From NCBI RefSeq assembly GCF_900111925.1, contig NZ_FOKA01000013.1:1-64000 (forward strand): DNA of 64,000 bases, given 5' to 3'. Under the pieces are notes generated by a model. The model was not told the DNA's origin, did not search any database, and worked only from the letters and a program-made list of their open reading frames with translations. Shown here one piece after another: positions 7,879-16,515 of this stretch. Numbering within the stretch: position 1 is the stretch's first letter; every line of letters begins with the position of its first letter. This stretch comes from Cellulomonas marina. GTDB lineage: Bacteria; Actinomycetota; Actinomycetes; Actinomycetales; Cellulomonadaceae. A program made the position numbers and the translations under genes.

Positions 7879-8512
7879 CGGACCGGCGGGCGCCGACGAG
7901 CACGCGCGTCGCCTGGAGGAGGTACGCGGCGCCGGCGACCCAGTAGAGGGCCAGCCCCCACAGGGCGAAGGCCCACCCGACGACCGTGGCGGCGTGCCCG
8001 ACCACGGAGGACCACTCCGACAGGAGCAGCAGCGGGAACGCGTAGAGCAGCGCGAACGTGCCGGCCTTGCCGGCCATGTGCACGGGCAGCGGCGCGTACC
8101 CGGCGCGCGCCAGCACGAGGAGGACGACGAGCAGCACCACGTCCCGCGCCACCAGCACGGCCACGAGCCACCACGGCACGACCCCGCGCCACGCCAGGCC
8201 GAGCAGGGTCACGAGGATGAACAGCCGGTCGGCCGCCGGGTCCAGCATCTGCCCGAGCCGGCTCACCTGGTGCAGCGACCGCGCGAGCACGCCGTCCAGC
8301 CAGTCGCTGAACCCCGACACCGCCAGGACGAGGACCGCCCAGCCGTCGTGGCCCTGCGCGATGAGCACGGCGAAGACGGGCACGAGGGCGAGCCGGGCCG
8401 CGGAGATCGCGTTGGGGACGGTCCACACGCGGCGGGTGACCGGCTCGTCGGCGCCGGGGACGGGCGTGCCGCGGCGCTCCTGCGCCGTCATGCGCCCCGC
8501 GTCCGTCGTCAC
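7871..8512 (-). CDS. CDP-alcohol phosphatidyltransferase (PgsA-like)
   Basis: 213 aa from GTG at 8512 with GGAGGG ten bases upstream; an upstream GTG at 8530 is possible. The family signature D-x2-DG-x2-AR-x8-G-x3-D-x3-D is complete ('DWLDGVLARSLHQVSRLGQMLDPAAD'-type stretch), and about six membrane segments follow. Such enzymes transfer a phosphatidyl group from CDP-diacylglycerol to an alcohol. Position at the head of the DUF881 block matches Rv1822 (pgsA2), whose acceptor is not firmly known, so I do not assign a symbol. First gene of the 8.5-2.7 kb operon. Confidence 0.9.
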   Translation of the reverse strand: MTTDAGRMTAQERRGTPVPGADEPVTRRVWTVPNAISAARLALVPVFAVLIAQGHDGWAVLVLAVSGFSDWLDGVLARSLHQVSRLGQMLDPAADRLFILVTLLGLAWRGVVPWWLVAVLVARDVVLLVVLLVLARAGYAPLPVHMAGKAGTFALLYAFPLLLLSEWSSVVGHAATVVGWAFALWGLALYWVAGAAYLLQATRVLVGARRSGA

Positions 8513-8545
8513 CCCGTCGCCACCCTCCACCGGTCGTCGCGCCCG

Positions 8546-8551
8546 ATCCTA
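8546..8551 (-). promoter_or_regulatory. -10 box for the pgsA-DUF881-garA-ftsR operon
   Basis: TAGGAT on the minus strand, the form seen repeatedly before genes in this window. A start of transcription about 7 bases on would give a ~27-nt leader with the GGAGGG before the GTG at 8512. No clear -35 element. Confidence 0.5.
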
Positions 8552-8698
8552 GGGGGTCGGTCCCCCGGACCGGCGAGGGCGCCACCCCATCCGCAGCCCC
8601 GCCCGCCACCCGTGCCCCGCCGTATTCCCGTCGCGGCCCCCACGGGCGCGTCGTGCAGGACACAGGCCCCCTCCCCGCCCGGCGCGGGCCCGCTCCGG

Positions 8699-8704
8699 TA
8701 GGCT
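8699..8704 (+). promoter_or_regulatory. -10 box for the DEAD-box helicase gene; long leader
   Basis: TAGGCT in the 378-bp divergent gap 8513-8890. Initiation near 8711 would give a leader of about 180 nt before the helicase start. The leader contains small inverted repeats such as cgaacggttcg at 8877-8887 and no ORF. Long leaders are usual for cold-shock-regulated RNA helicases, so folding may matter here; this is inference. Confidence 0.4.
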
Positions 8705-8890
8705 CTCCGGTGATCCAGGAGTTCGTCGCTTCCCCCGTGGGTGCGCCGGGACCGTCCCCGTCCGGGGCCGGTGGCGCGCGAGCAGTCAGGCACCGGCCGT
8801 CGCCGGTGGTCCTCAGGGTGTCGGGGCCGCGACCACCGCCCACCGTCCCGGTGCGCGGTCGGGGCTCCTCCCGCACGAACGGTTCGCCTC

Positions 8891-10786
8891 TTGAGCACTG
8901 TGCTGCCCGCTTCCCCCCACCACGACCTCCTCCCCGACGACGAGGCCCGCGCGGCCGACGTCACCGGCACCGACGAGGCCCCGGCGACGCCCGCCGCCGC
9001 CGGCCCGGCCGGGTCCGCCGCCCCGAGCGCCCCCGTCGCCGGCGGCTTCGACGCGCTGGGGCTGCCCCCGGTGCTGCTCGACGCCGTGCTGGATCTCGGC
9101 TTCGTCACGCCCTCCGCCATCCAGGCCCAGGCGCTGCCGGCCCTCCTCGACGGCCGCGACGTCGTCGGCGTGGCGCAGACCGGCACCGGCAAGACCGCCG
9201 CGTTCGGCCTGCCGCTGCTCGCGGCCGTCGACCCCGAGGTCGGCGCCGTCCAGGCCGTCGTCCTGACCCCGACGCGCGAGCTCGCGATGCAGGTGGCCGA
9301 CGCCATCTCCTCCTTCGCCTCGCGGCTGCGCGGCCTGTCAGTGGTGCCCGTCTACGGCGGTGCGCCCTTCCTGCCGCAGAAGCGCGCCCTCGAGCGCGGC
9401 GCCCAGGTCGTCGTCGGCACCCCCGGCCGCGTCCTGGACCACCTCGACCGCGGCTCGCTGCACCTGGAGGACGTCCGCTTCCTCGTGCTCGACGAGGCCG
9501 ACGAGATGCTGCGCATGGGCTTCGCGGAGGACGTCGAGCGCGTGCTGTCCTCGGCACCCGTCGAGCGCCAGGTCGCCCTCTTCTCGGCGACGATGCCGCC
9601 GGCCATCCGCCGCGTCGCGAACGAGCACCTGCGCGACCCGCTGGAGATCACGGTCGCCCGGCAGTCCTCGACGGTCACGGCGGTCCGGCAGACCTACGCC
9701 GTCGTCCCGCACCGGCACAAGACCGGCGCCCTCGCGCGCGTCCTGCAGGTCACGGACGCCGACGCCACGATCGTCTTCGTCCGCACCCGCGGCGCGGCCG
9801 AGGAGGTCGGCACGGCCCTCGTCGCGCAGGGCATCCCCGCGGCCCACATCTCCGGCGACGTCGCCCAGGCCGACCGCGAGAAGATCGTCGAGCGCCTGCG
9901 CAGCGGTGCCCTCGACGTCCTCGTCGCCACCGACGTCGCCGCCCGCGGGCTCGACGTGGACCGCATCGGCCTCGTCGTGAACTTCGACGTGCCGCGCGAG
10001 CCCGAGACGTACGTGCACCGCATCGGCCGCACGGGCCGCGCCGGCCGCACGGGCGAGGCCCTGTCGTTCGTCACCCCGGCGGAGCAGTCGCGCCTCAAGC
10101 AGATCGAGCGCACGACGCGCAGCCCGCTGCACCTCGTCACGATCCCGAGCCCGGCCGAGGTGTCGGGCCACCGGGCGGCGCGCCTGCTCGAGCGGGTCGC
10201 GGACCGGCGGGAGCGGGGCCGTCTTGAGGCCGCCCGCACGGCGGTCGAGACGTACCTGGCCGCGCACCCGGGCACGGACCCCGTCGAGCTGCTCGCCGTC
10301 GTCACCGCCCTCGCGGTCGGCGACGAGGGGCCCTCGCCGCGGCCCACCGAGGGCGACGACCTCGACGACGCGCTCAGCCGGGCACGCCTCGTGCCCGAGC
10401 GCGGGGGCGACCGCGGCGACGCGCGCGACCGCGGCCCGCGCGACAGCCGTCCGGGCCACCGCACGGAGAACCGCCGCTCGGGCGGCACCGGCACGCGCTA
10501 CCGCGTGGCGGTCGGGCACAAGGACGGCCTCCAGCCGGGGGCGCTCGTCGGCGCGCTGACCGGGGAGGGCGGCCTGACGGGCAAGGACGTCGGCAAGATC
10601 GACATCTTCGCCGGGTTCTCGCTCGTCGACATCGACAACCTCACGCCGGAGGCGGTGGACCGGCTGGCGCGCACGCGCGTCGCCGGCCGGCCGCTGCACC
10701 TGCGCCCCGACACGGGTCCGCGGGCGCCGCAGGGCGCCTCGCGCCCGACCGGCGGCCCCGGCCACCACCGGCGCCCGCGCCCCTGA
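8891..10786 (+). CDS. DEAD-box ATP-dependent RNA helicase with DbpA-like domain
   Basis: 631 aa from TTG at 8891 ('LSTVLPAS'); a GTG three codons later is equally possible and neither has an RBS. Q-motif region near residue 55 ('FDALGLPPVLLDAVLDLGF'), motif I AQTGTGKT (~95), 'PTRELA', DEAD box 'LDEADEM' (~200), SAT (~231) and 'HRIGRTGR' (~377) are all present, so it should be an active helicase. After a basic, disordered linker, residues ~536-607 ('YRVAVGHKDGLQPGALVGAL...GKIDIF') form a DbpA-type RNA-binding domain as in DeaD/CsdA. Likely role in ribosome assembly or mRNA remodelling in the cytoplasm. Confidence 0.93.
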   Translation: MSTVLPASPHHDLLPDDEARAADVTGTDEAPATPAAAGPAGSAAPSAPVAGGFDALGLPPVLLDAVLDLGFVTPSAIQAQALPALLDGRDVVGVAQTGTGKTAAFGLPLLAAVDPEVGAVQAVVLTPTRELAMQVADAISSFASRLRGLSVVPVYGGAPFLPQKRALERGAQVVVGTPGRVLDHLDRGSLHLEDVRFLVLDEADEMLRMGFAEDVERVLSSAPVERQVALFSATMPPAIRRVANEHLRDPLEITVARQSSTVTAVRQTYAVVPHRHKTGALARVLQVTDADATIVFVRTRGAAEEVGTALVAQGIPAAHISGDVAQADREKIVERLRSGALDVLVATDVAARGLDVDRIGLVVNFDVPREPETYVHRIGRTGRAGRTGEALSFVTPAEQSRLKQIERTTRSPLHLVTIPSPAEVSGHRAARLLERVADRRERGRLEAARTAVETYLAAHPGTDPVELLAVVTALAVGDEGPSPRPTEGDDLDDALSRARLVPERGGDRGDARDRGPRDSRPGHRTENRRSGGTGTRYRVAVGHKDGLQPGALVGALTGEGGLTGKDVGKIDIFAGFSLVDIDNLTPEAVDRLARTRVAGRPLHLRPDTGPRAPQGASRPTGGPGHHRRPRP

Positions 10787-10832
10787 CGCCGAGGCCCGTC
10801 CGGCGGCTGCTGCACCGACACGGCTCCGACCC

Positions 10833-10865
10833 GGCCCCGTCACCGCCCGCCGCGGTGACGGGGCC
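10833..10865. terminator. bidirectional terminator hairpin
   Basis: A perfect 14-bp stem (10833-10846 with 10852-10865) and a 5-nt loop, lying between the convergent helicase and threonine aldolase genes. No long T-run follows on either strand, as is common at this G+C. Confidence 0.75.
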
Positions 10866-10882
10866 TCGTCGTCTCCCGGTGG

Positions 10883-11977
10883 TCAGACCCGACCGGCCGG
10901 CGCCGGTGCGCGCACGGCGTCGGCCGGCACGCGGGCGGCCTCCTGCGCCAGCTGCGCCACGAAGGCGTCGACGTCCTCCGGACGGGTGTCGAAGGCGCAC
11001 ATGAGGCGCACCTCGCCCGTGGCGGCGTTCCAGTCGTAGAACCGGGTCCGCTCCCGCAGACGGTCGGCGACCCCCGGGGGCAGGACCGCGAAGACCGCGT
11101 TCGCGTCCGTCGCCCGGGTGACGCGCACGCCCGGGACGTCCTCGATCCCGGCGCGCAGCCGGGCCGCCATCGCGTTCGCGTGGGCCGCCGACCGCCGCCA
11201 CAGGTCGCCGTCGTACAGCGCGAGGAGCTGCGCGGAGACGAACCGCATCTTCGAGGCGAGCTGCATGCCCATCTTGCGCAGGAAGTCCAGGCCGGGGGCG
11301 GACCCCGGCGTGAGGACCACGACCGCCTCCGCGAACAGCACCCCGTTCTTCGTCCCGCCGAGGCTCACCACGTCCACGCCGGCGTCGGTCGTCAGCGCCC
11401 GCAGCGGGACGTCGAGGGCCGCCGCCGCGTTGCCCAGGCGCGCGCCGTCCAGGTGCAGCCGCATGCCGAGCGCGTGGACGTGGTCGGCCAGGGCACGGAT
11501 CTCCTCGACGGAGTACGCGGTCCCCAGCTCGGTGGTCTGGGTGATCGACACCACCCCCGGCTGCGCACGGTGCTGGTCGCCGAACCCCCACGCCTGCCGG
11601 TCCACGAGCTCGGGGGTCAGCTTGCCGTCCGGGGTCGGCACCGTGAGCAGCTTCAGGCCCGCCACGCGCTCCGGCGCGGCGTTCTCGTCCGTGTTGACGT
11701 GCGCCGTCTCCGCGCACACGACCGCCCCCCAGCGCGGCAGCACCGCCTGCAGCGACAGGACGTTCGCCCCGGTGCCGTTGAAGACGGGGAAGGTCTCCGC
11801 GTCCGGGCCGAGGTGCCCGCGCACGACCTCCTGCAGGCGGGCGGTGTAGACGTCGGCGCCGTACGCGGGCTGGTGGCCCCCGTTCGCGGCGGCGAGGGCG
11901 GCCAGCACCTCGGGGTGGACGCCGGCGTAGTTGTCGGAGGCGAAGTCGCGCCGGTCCGTGTCGTGGAGAGGGTGCAC
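10883..11977 (-). CDS. ltaE: low-specificity L-threonine aldolase (PLP enzyme)
   Basis: 364 aa from the GTG at 11977 ('VHPLHDTDRRDFASDNYAGVHPEV'). Fold-type I PLP features: 'FNGTGANVLSL' phosphate cup, 'HLDGARLGNAA' with the Asp binding the pyridine nitrogen (~177), and 'SLGGTKNG' with the Schiff-base Lys at ~210. It cleaves L-threonine/allo-threonine to glycine and acetaldehyde. Length and motifs fit LtaE/GLY1. Divergent from the DUF6328 gene; the 125-bp gap has GC-rich direct repeats and a gtgcacgtgcac palindrome. No strong RBS, so the exact start is less sure. Confidence 0.92.
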   Translation of the reverse strand: MHPLHDTDRRDFASDNYAGVHPEVLAALAAANGGHQPAYGADVYTARLQEVVRGHLGPDAETFPVFNGTGANVLSLQAVLPRWGAVVCAETAHVNTDENAAPERVAGLKLLTVPTPDGKLTPELVDRQAWGFGDQHRAQPGVVSITQTTELGTAYSVEEIRALADHVHALGMRLHLDGARLGNAAAALDVPLRALTTDAGVDVVSLGGTKNGVLFAEAVVVLTPGSAPGLDFLRKMGMQLASKMRFVSAQLLALYDGDLWRRSAAHANAMAARLRAGIEDVPGVRVTRATDANAVFAVLPPGVADRLRERTRFYDWNAATGEVRLMCAFDTRPEDVDAFVAQLAQEAARVPADAVRAPAPAGRV

Positions 11978-12102
11978 GGGACCATCATGCGACGTCGGCA
12001 CGGGTGCCCCGTCGGCGCGGGCGTCGTCGACCGGCCGGGCGCCGGCGCCGGCGCCGGACGTGTGCACGTGCACGTGACGGGTCGCTCGGCCACGATGCCG
12101 CC

Positions 12103-12648
12103 ATGACGCACGTGGCACCCACCCCGGCCGACCCGCAGGCCGTCGACGCACCGGCCGCCGGCCCCCGGGACCGGGACGAGACACCCACCGAGCGCGCCGA
12201 CCGCAACTGGAACGAGCTCCTCCAGGAGCTGCGGGTGGTCCAGACGGGCGCGCAGATCCTCGTCGGGTTCCTGCTCACCATCCCGTTCCAGAGCCGCTTC
12301 GCCGACCTCGACACCCAGGAGCGGACGACCTACCTGACGCTGCTCGTGCTGGCGACGGTGGCGACGACGCTCATCGTCGCCCCCGTCTCGCTGCACCGCG
12401 CGCTGTTCCGCCGCGGCCGCAAGCCGCAGCTCGTCACGAGCGCCGACCGCCTGGCCCGGACGGGCCTCGTGGTGCTGGCCGCCGTGCTCGCCGGGGTGCC
12501 GCTGTTCCTGTTCGACGTGGTCGTGTCGCGGACAGCCGGCTACGTGGTCGGCGGCGCCGTGGCGGTGCTGCTGCTGCTCGTCTGGTGGCTGCTGCCGCAG
12601 GTGCTCATCCAACGGGCGGAACGGTCCCGTCCGTCGGACCCGCGCTGA
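12103..12648 (+). CDS. DUF6328 family membrane protein
   Basis: 181 aa from ATG at 12103. After a Pro/Ala/Asp-rich cytosolic tail, the conserved opening 'NWNELLQELRVVQTGAQILVGFLLTIPFQSRF' and four hydrophobic helices (around residues 55-75, 85-105, 115-140, 145-165) match the DUF6328 family, common in Actinobacteria and unassigned in function. Its 3' end overlaps the end of the convergent fur-like gene by 44 bp. Confidence 0.85.
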   Translation: MTHVAPTPADPQAVDAPAAGPRDRDETPTERADRNWNELLQELRVVQTGAQILVGFLLTIPFQSRFADLDTQERTTYLTLLVLATVATTLIVAPVSLHRALFRRGRKPQLVTSADRLARTGLVVLAAVLAGVPLFLFDVVVSRTAGYVVGGAVAVLLLLVWWLLPQVLIQRAERSRPSDPR

Positions 12649-13060
12649 GCCCCGCCTCGTGGTTGGCCTCCCGGCACGCGGCGCAGGTGCCCACGAGCTC
12701 GATGGTGTGGTCCACCTCCGCGAAGCCGTGCGCGGCGGCCACCGACTCGGCCCAGGACTCCGCGGCCGGTCCGTCGATCTCCACGGTCCGGCCGCAAACC
12801 CGGCACACGAGGTGGTGGTGGTGGCTGCCGCGGCGCTCGCACCGTCGGTAGACCGACTCCCCGTCGGCCGAGCGCAGCACGTCGACCTCCCCCGCGTCGG
12901 CGAGGGTCTGCACGGCCCGGTAGACCGTCGCGAGCCCGACGCCGGAGCCGCGCGCCCGCAGGAGCTCGTGGAGCTGCTGGGCGCTGCGGAACTCGTCCAC
13001 CTCGTCGAGCAGCCCGAGGATCTCGGCGCGCTGCTTCGTCCGGCGGGCGACGACGGCCAT
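12605..13060 (-). CDS. Fur-family metalloregulator (Zur-like)
   Basis: 151 aa from ATG at 13060 with AGGAGG upstream. Winged-helix part: 'TKQRAEILGLLDEVDEFRSAQQLHELL', 'GVGLATVYRAVQTL'; metal part: 'HHHHLVCRVCGRTVEI' (His 80-83, Cys 86 and 89), 'HGFAEVDHTIELVGTCAAC' (Cys 126/129). The CxxC pairs for structural zinc and the sensory His sites are intact. Sequence resembles the zinc-sensing Zur branch more than iron-sensing FurA, but I cannot separate them with certainty. A minus-strand TAGACT at 13145-13140 could be its -10. No target genes for zinc uptake lie next to it. Confidence 0.88.
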   Translation of the reverse strand: MAVVARRTKQRAEILGLLDEVDEFRSAQQLHELLRARGSGVGLATVYRAVQTLADAGEVDVLRSADGESVYRRCERRGSHHHHLVCRVCGRTVEIDGPAAESWAESVAAAHGFAEVDHTIELVGTCAACREANHEAGLSAGPTDGTVPPVG

Positions 13061-13155
13061 GCGGGACCTCCTGCGGGCGGGACGTGCGGGACGGACGGGC
13101 GGGACGTGCGGGACGGCGGGCGGCCGCGCCGGACGGACCAGTCTAGGCGCGCACC

Positions 13156-14316
13156 TCAGCGCCGGAACCCGGCCAGCAGGTCCTCGGCCGTGCGGGTGGT
13201 GACCACCCGCTCCGGCCCGATGCCGTGCTGCACGGCCCGCACGCACCCGGCCATGAGCCAGTCGAGCTGGCCGGGCGCGTGGGCGTCGGTGTCGATGCTG
13301 AACAGGCAGCCGGCCTCCACCGCGACGTCCAGCAGGGCGTGCGGCGGGTCCAGGCGGTCCGGGCGACAGCTGATCTCCACCGCCACGCCGTGCTCGGCGC
13401 ACGCCTCGAACACGGCCCGGGCGTCGAAGGTGCTCTCCGGCCGGCCGCGTCCGGTCACCTGCCGCCCGGTGCAGTGGCCGAGCACGTCCGTGCGCGGGTC
13501 CGCGACCGCGGTCAGCATGCGCCGCGTCATCGCCCGCTCGTCCATGCGCAGCTTGCTGTGCACGGAGGCGACGACGACGTCCAGCGCGTCGAGGAGCTCC
13601 GGCTCCTGGTCCAGCGACCCGTCGTCGAGGACGTCGACCTCGATCCCCCGCAGCACCCGGAACGGCGCGACCGCCCGGCCCAGCGCCTCCAGCGCCGCCA
13701 TCTGCGCGCGGAGCCGCTCGGGGGACAGGCCGCGGGCCACCGTCAACCGCGGCGAGTGGTCCGTGATCGCGACGTAGTCGTGCCCCAGCTCGAGCGCCGC
13801 CAGCACCATCTCCTGGACGGGGGTCGCGCCGTCGCTCGCCTCCGTGTGCGCGTGCAGGTCGCCACGCAGGCGCTCGCGCAGCGCGCGGGCTGCGGCGACG
13901 GTGGCCTCGTCCGGCTCCGGCGACCCCGGCACCTGCGACGGCGGCAGCGTCTCCGCCTCGGCCTCCAGCCGCTCGAGGTAGGCGACCGGCTCCCCCCGCG
14001 CGGCCTGCGCGGCGACCTCCGCGGTGCGCGGGCCGACCCCGGCCAGCTCCGTCAGCGCGTCCCGCCCGACGAGGTCTCGGACCGCCGCGGGGCTCTCGGC
14101 CTCGACCGCCCGCGCCGCGGTGCGGAACGCGGCCGGCCGGTAGGACGTCGCCCGGCCGCGCTCGAGGAGGAACGCCACCCGGCGCAGCGCCACGACGGCG
14201 GCGTCGCGCGCTGTGTCGTCCCGCGACGTGTCGTCCCGCGATGTGTCGCCGCGCACGACGTCGCCGTGGCCGACCTCCTCCTGCGCCGAGCCGGCCGGGT
14301 GCTCGCCGGGTGCCAC
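13156..14316 (-). CDS. PHP-domain phosphoesterase (PolX C-terminal-like)
   Basis: 386 aa from GTG at 14316, three bases after the ku stop. N-terminal half resembles PolX helix-hairpin-helix ('ALTELAGVGPRTAEVAAQAARGE', 'YLERLEAE'). The C-terminal PHP domain has the ordered metal motifs 'DLHAHTEASDG', 'AITDHSPR', 'GIEVDVL', 'ASVHSKL', 'LGHCTGR', 'EISCRPDR' and 'SIDTDAHAP'. No polymerase palm is seen. In other bacteria related proteins are 3'-exonucleases or phosphatases; following ku, a DNA-end processing role is plausible but inferred. The first 40 residues hold a short RDDTS-type repeat. Confidence 0.85.
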   Translation of the reverse strand: MAPGEHPAGSAQEEVGHGDVVRGDTSRDDTSRDDTARDAAVVALRRVAFLLERGRATSYRPAAFRTAARAVEAESPAAVRDLVGRDALTELAGVGPRTAEVAAQAARGEPVAYLERLEAEAETLPPSQVPGSPEPDEATVAAARALRERLRGDLHAHTEASDGATPVQEMVLAALELGHDYVAITDHSPRLTVARGLSPERLRAQMAALEALGRAVAPFRVLRGIEVDVLDDGSLDQEPELLDALDVVVASVHSKLRMDERAMTRRMLTAVADPRTDVLGHCTGRQVTGRGRPESTFDARAVFEACAEHGVAVEISCRPDRLDPPHALLDVAVEAGCLFSIDTDAHAPGQLDWLMAGCVRAVQHGIGPERVVTTRTAEDLLAGFRR

Positions 14317-14319
14317 GCC

Positions 14320-15459
14320 TCAGGAGGCCTTGCGGCGCGTGCGTCGCGCCGGCGTCTTCTCGCCCGTGTCCTCCGCGGACTCGTCGGTTGGTGCGGCCGC
14401 CGCCTTCGTGCTGCGGCTGCGCCGTGCGGGTGCCGGTGCCTCGTCCTCGTCGGCCGCTGCGCGCGTGCGCGACCGGGACCGTGCGGGGGCCGGCTCGTCG
14501 CCGTCCTCCGTCCTCTTCCGCGAGCGCGTGGCGCGCGTCGGCTTCGCGGGTGCGGCGTCCTGGGCGTCGTCGTCGGCACCGGCCTCGGCGGCCGTCGCGG
14601 TCCCCGCCGACGACGACGTGCCCGACGACGCGCCCGACGAGGTCCCGTCCGCGCCCGCGTCGCCCGCCGGACGACCGGCGCGCGCGCGCTCGACGCTGCG
14701 CTGCAGCGCCGCGAGCAGGTCGACGACCTCGCCGCCCCCGCCGCCCGCGGGCTCCTCGACGGCGGGCACGGCCTGGGTGCGGCCCGCGCTGATCTTCTGC
14801 TCGATGAGGGCCGTCAGCGCGGCCTCGTAACGGTCGTGGAACTCGGAGGTGTCGAAGTCGGCGGCCAGGGACTCGACCAGCGAGGACGCCATGGTCAGCT
14901 CCTGGGGTCGAACGTTCACCTCCGCGTCGAGGACGGGGAAGTCGGCGGCGCGCACCTCGTCGGGCCACAGCAGGGTCTGGAGGCAGATGACCTTGCCGCG
15001 CACCCGCAGCACGGCCATGGACTCGCGCTGGCGCAGCGCCACCTTGACCACCGCCATGCGTTCCGACTGCTCCAGGGCACCGCGCAGCAGCGCGTAGGGC
15101 TTGGCCGCCGTCTTGTCGGGCTCGAGGTAGTACGTCTTGCCGAGCAGGATGGGGTCGACCTGCTCCGCCGGCACGAACTCGAGCACCTCGATCTCGCGGC
15201 TCGTCGTCAGCGGGAGGTTCGCCAGGTCGTCGTCGGTGAGCACGACGAGCTCGCCGTCGGCCGTCTCGTAGCCCTTGGCGATCTGCGCCATCTCGACGGG
15301 CTCGCCGTCGATGCTGCAGACCTTCTTGTAGCGGATCCGCCCCCCGTCGGCACGGTGCACCTGGTGCAGGGACACCTCGTGCTCGCCGGTCGCGCCGTAG
15401 AGCTTGACCGGGACGTTGACGAGCCCGAAGGCCACGGCGCCCTTCCAGATCGGTCGCAT
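14320..15459 (-). CDS. ku: Ku homodimer protein of bacterial NHEJ
   Basis: 379 aa from ATG at 15459 ('MRPIWKGAVAFGLVNVPVKLY', the classic bacterial Ku N-terminus) with GAGAGGA upstream. The Ku core occupies about residues 1-255 ('HQVHRADGGRIRYKKVC', 'KTYYLEPDK', 'YALLRGALEQSERMAVVK'). The last ~120 residues form a Lys/Arg/Ala-rich low-complexity tail ('ATRSRKR', 'ARRSRSTKAAAA', 'ARRTRRKAS'), as in mycobacterial and Streptomyces Ku, where such tails bind DNA and aid LigD recruitment. Divergently arranged with the two ligD genes. Confidence 0.96.
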   Translation of the reverse strand: MRPIWKGAVAFGLVNVPVKLYGATGEHEVSLHQVHRADGGRIRYKKVCSIDGEPVEMAQIAKGYETADGELVVLTDDDLANLPLTTSREIEVLEFVPAEQVDPILLGKTYYLEPDKTAAKPYALLRGALEQSERMAVVKVALRQRESMAVLRVRGKVICLQTLLWPDEVRAADFPVLDAEVNVRPQELTMASSLVESLAADFDTSEFHDRYEAALTALIEQKISAGRTQAVPAVEEPAGGGGGEVVDLLAALQRSVERARAGRPAGDAGADGTSSGASSGTSSSAGTATAAEAGADDDAQDAAPAKPTRATRSRKRTEDGDEPAPARSRSRTRAAADEDEAPAPARRSRSTKAAAAPTDESAEDTGEKTPARRTRRKAS

Positions 15460-15555
15460 CGGTGCATCCTCTCGCCTGGGCGGCCCGTCGGCGGCACGTC
15501 CGTGCAGGCCAACACCGGCGCGCCCCGCGGGCGCACCCACGGGCAGGATGGACCC

Positions 15556-16515
15556 GTGGACCCCATGCTCGCCACCCCGGCGCCCGACCGGGCTGCCGGG
15601 CGCGACGACCTCGGCCCCGCCTTCCCGCGCGGCGAGGGCTGGCTGTACGAGGTGAAGTGGGACGGCGTGCGGGTCCTGGGCGACACCCGCGGGCCCGTCC
15701 CGCGGCTCCTGAGCCGCAACGGGCTGGAGGTCACGACGGCGTACCCCGAGCTCGCGGGCCTTGCCGGGCTGCCCGGCGTGCTGCTCGACGGGGAGGTCGT
15801 CGCGCTCGACGCCGGCGTGCCGTCCTTCGCCGCGCTCGCCGAGCGCATGCACGTGCGCGACGCGCGCCGCGCGGCGCAGCTCGCCGCCGCGCGTCCGGTG
15901 ACCTACCTCGTGTTCGACCTCCTCGCCGCGGGCGACGAGGACCTGACGGCACGGCCCCTCGTCGAGCGGCGGGCGGCGCTGGCCGACCTCCCGCTGCCGG
16001 AGCACGTCGAGCTGTCCCCGGCCTACCCGGACGTCGACGAGCTGTGGGCGGTCACGCGCGCGCACGGCCTGGAGGGGGTCGTGGCCAAGCGGCGGGACTC
16101 CCCCTACCGGGCGGGGCGGCGGTCGGGGGACTGGGTGAAGGCGGCGCACCGGCACGGCCGCACCGCGCTCGTCGGCGGGTGGCGGGAGGAGAGCACGGGC
16201 TCCGGGCGGCTGGGGGCGCTGCTGCTCGGCGCGCCCGACGCGACCGGCGCGCTGCGGTTCCTCGGTCGTGCGGGCAGCGGGCTGACCGGGGCGGTGGCGG
16301 CCGACCTCCGGGCGGCGCTGGAGCCGCTGGCCCGGGCGACGAGCCCGTTCGACGAGCCCGTCCCGGCGGTGGACGCGCGCGGGGCGCACTGGTGCGAGCC
16401 GGTGCTCGTCGTCGAGCTGGCCTACCTCACGCGCATGCCGACGGGGCGCCTGCGGCAGCCCGTCGTGCGCGGCCGGCGCACGGACGCCGCCGCCGACCCG
16501 TGGGAGCGGACGTGA
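15556..16515 (+). CDS. ATP-dependent DNA ligase, LigD ligase module
   Basis: 319 aa from GTG at 15556, 96 bp from ku and in the opposite direction. The adenylation motif KxDG is 'YEVKWDG' with Lys34; 'LDGEVVAL', 'FDLL', 'EGVVAKR' and 'WVK' are motifs III-V, and the C-terminal half is the OB-fold ('LGALLLG...FLGRAGSG'). This is a stand-alone version of the ligase domain of multidomain LigD; the polymerase is encoded by the next gene and no phosphoesterase domain is present. Seals double-strand breaks with Ku. Confidence 0.93.
   Translation: MDPMLATPAPDRAAGRDDLGPAFPRGEGWLYEVKWDGVRVLGDTRGPVPRLLSRNGLEVTTAYPELAGLAGLPGVLLDGEVVALDAGVPSFAALAERMHVRDARRAAQLAAARPVTYLVFDLLAAGDEDLTARPLVERRAALADLPLPEHVELSPAYPDVDELWAVTRAHGLEGVVAKRRDSPYRAGRRSGDWVKAAHRHGRTALVGGWREESTGSGRLGALLLGAPDATGALRFLGRAGSGLTGAVAADLRAALEPLARATSPFDEPVPAVDARGAHWCEPVLVVELAYLTRMPTGRLRQPVVRGRRTDAAADPWERT

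Noticed and set aside
15544..15549. CAGGAT as leaderless -10 box for the LigD ligase gene
   Set aside because: The first base deviates from TAnnnT and the AGGATGG can equally serve as a Shine-Dalgarno, so it was not called.
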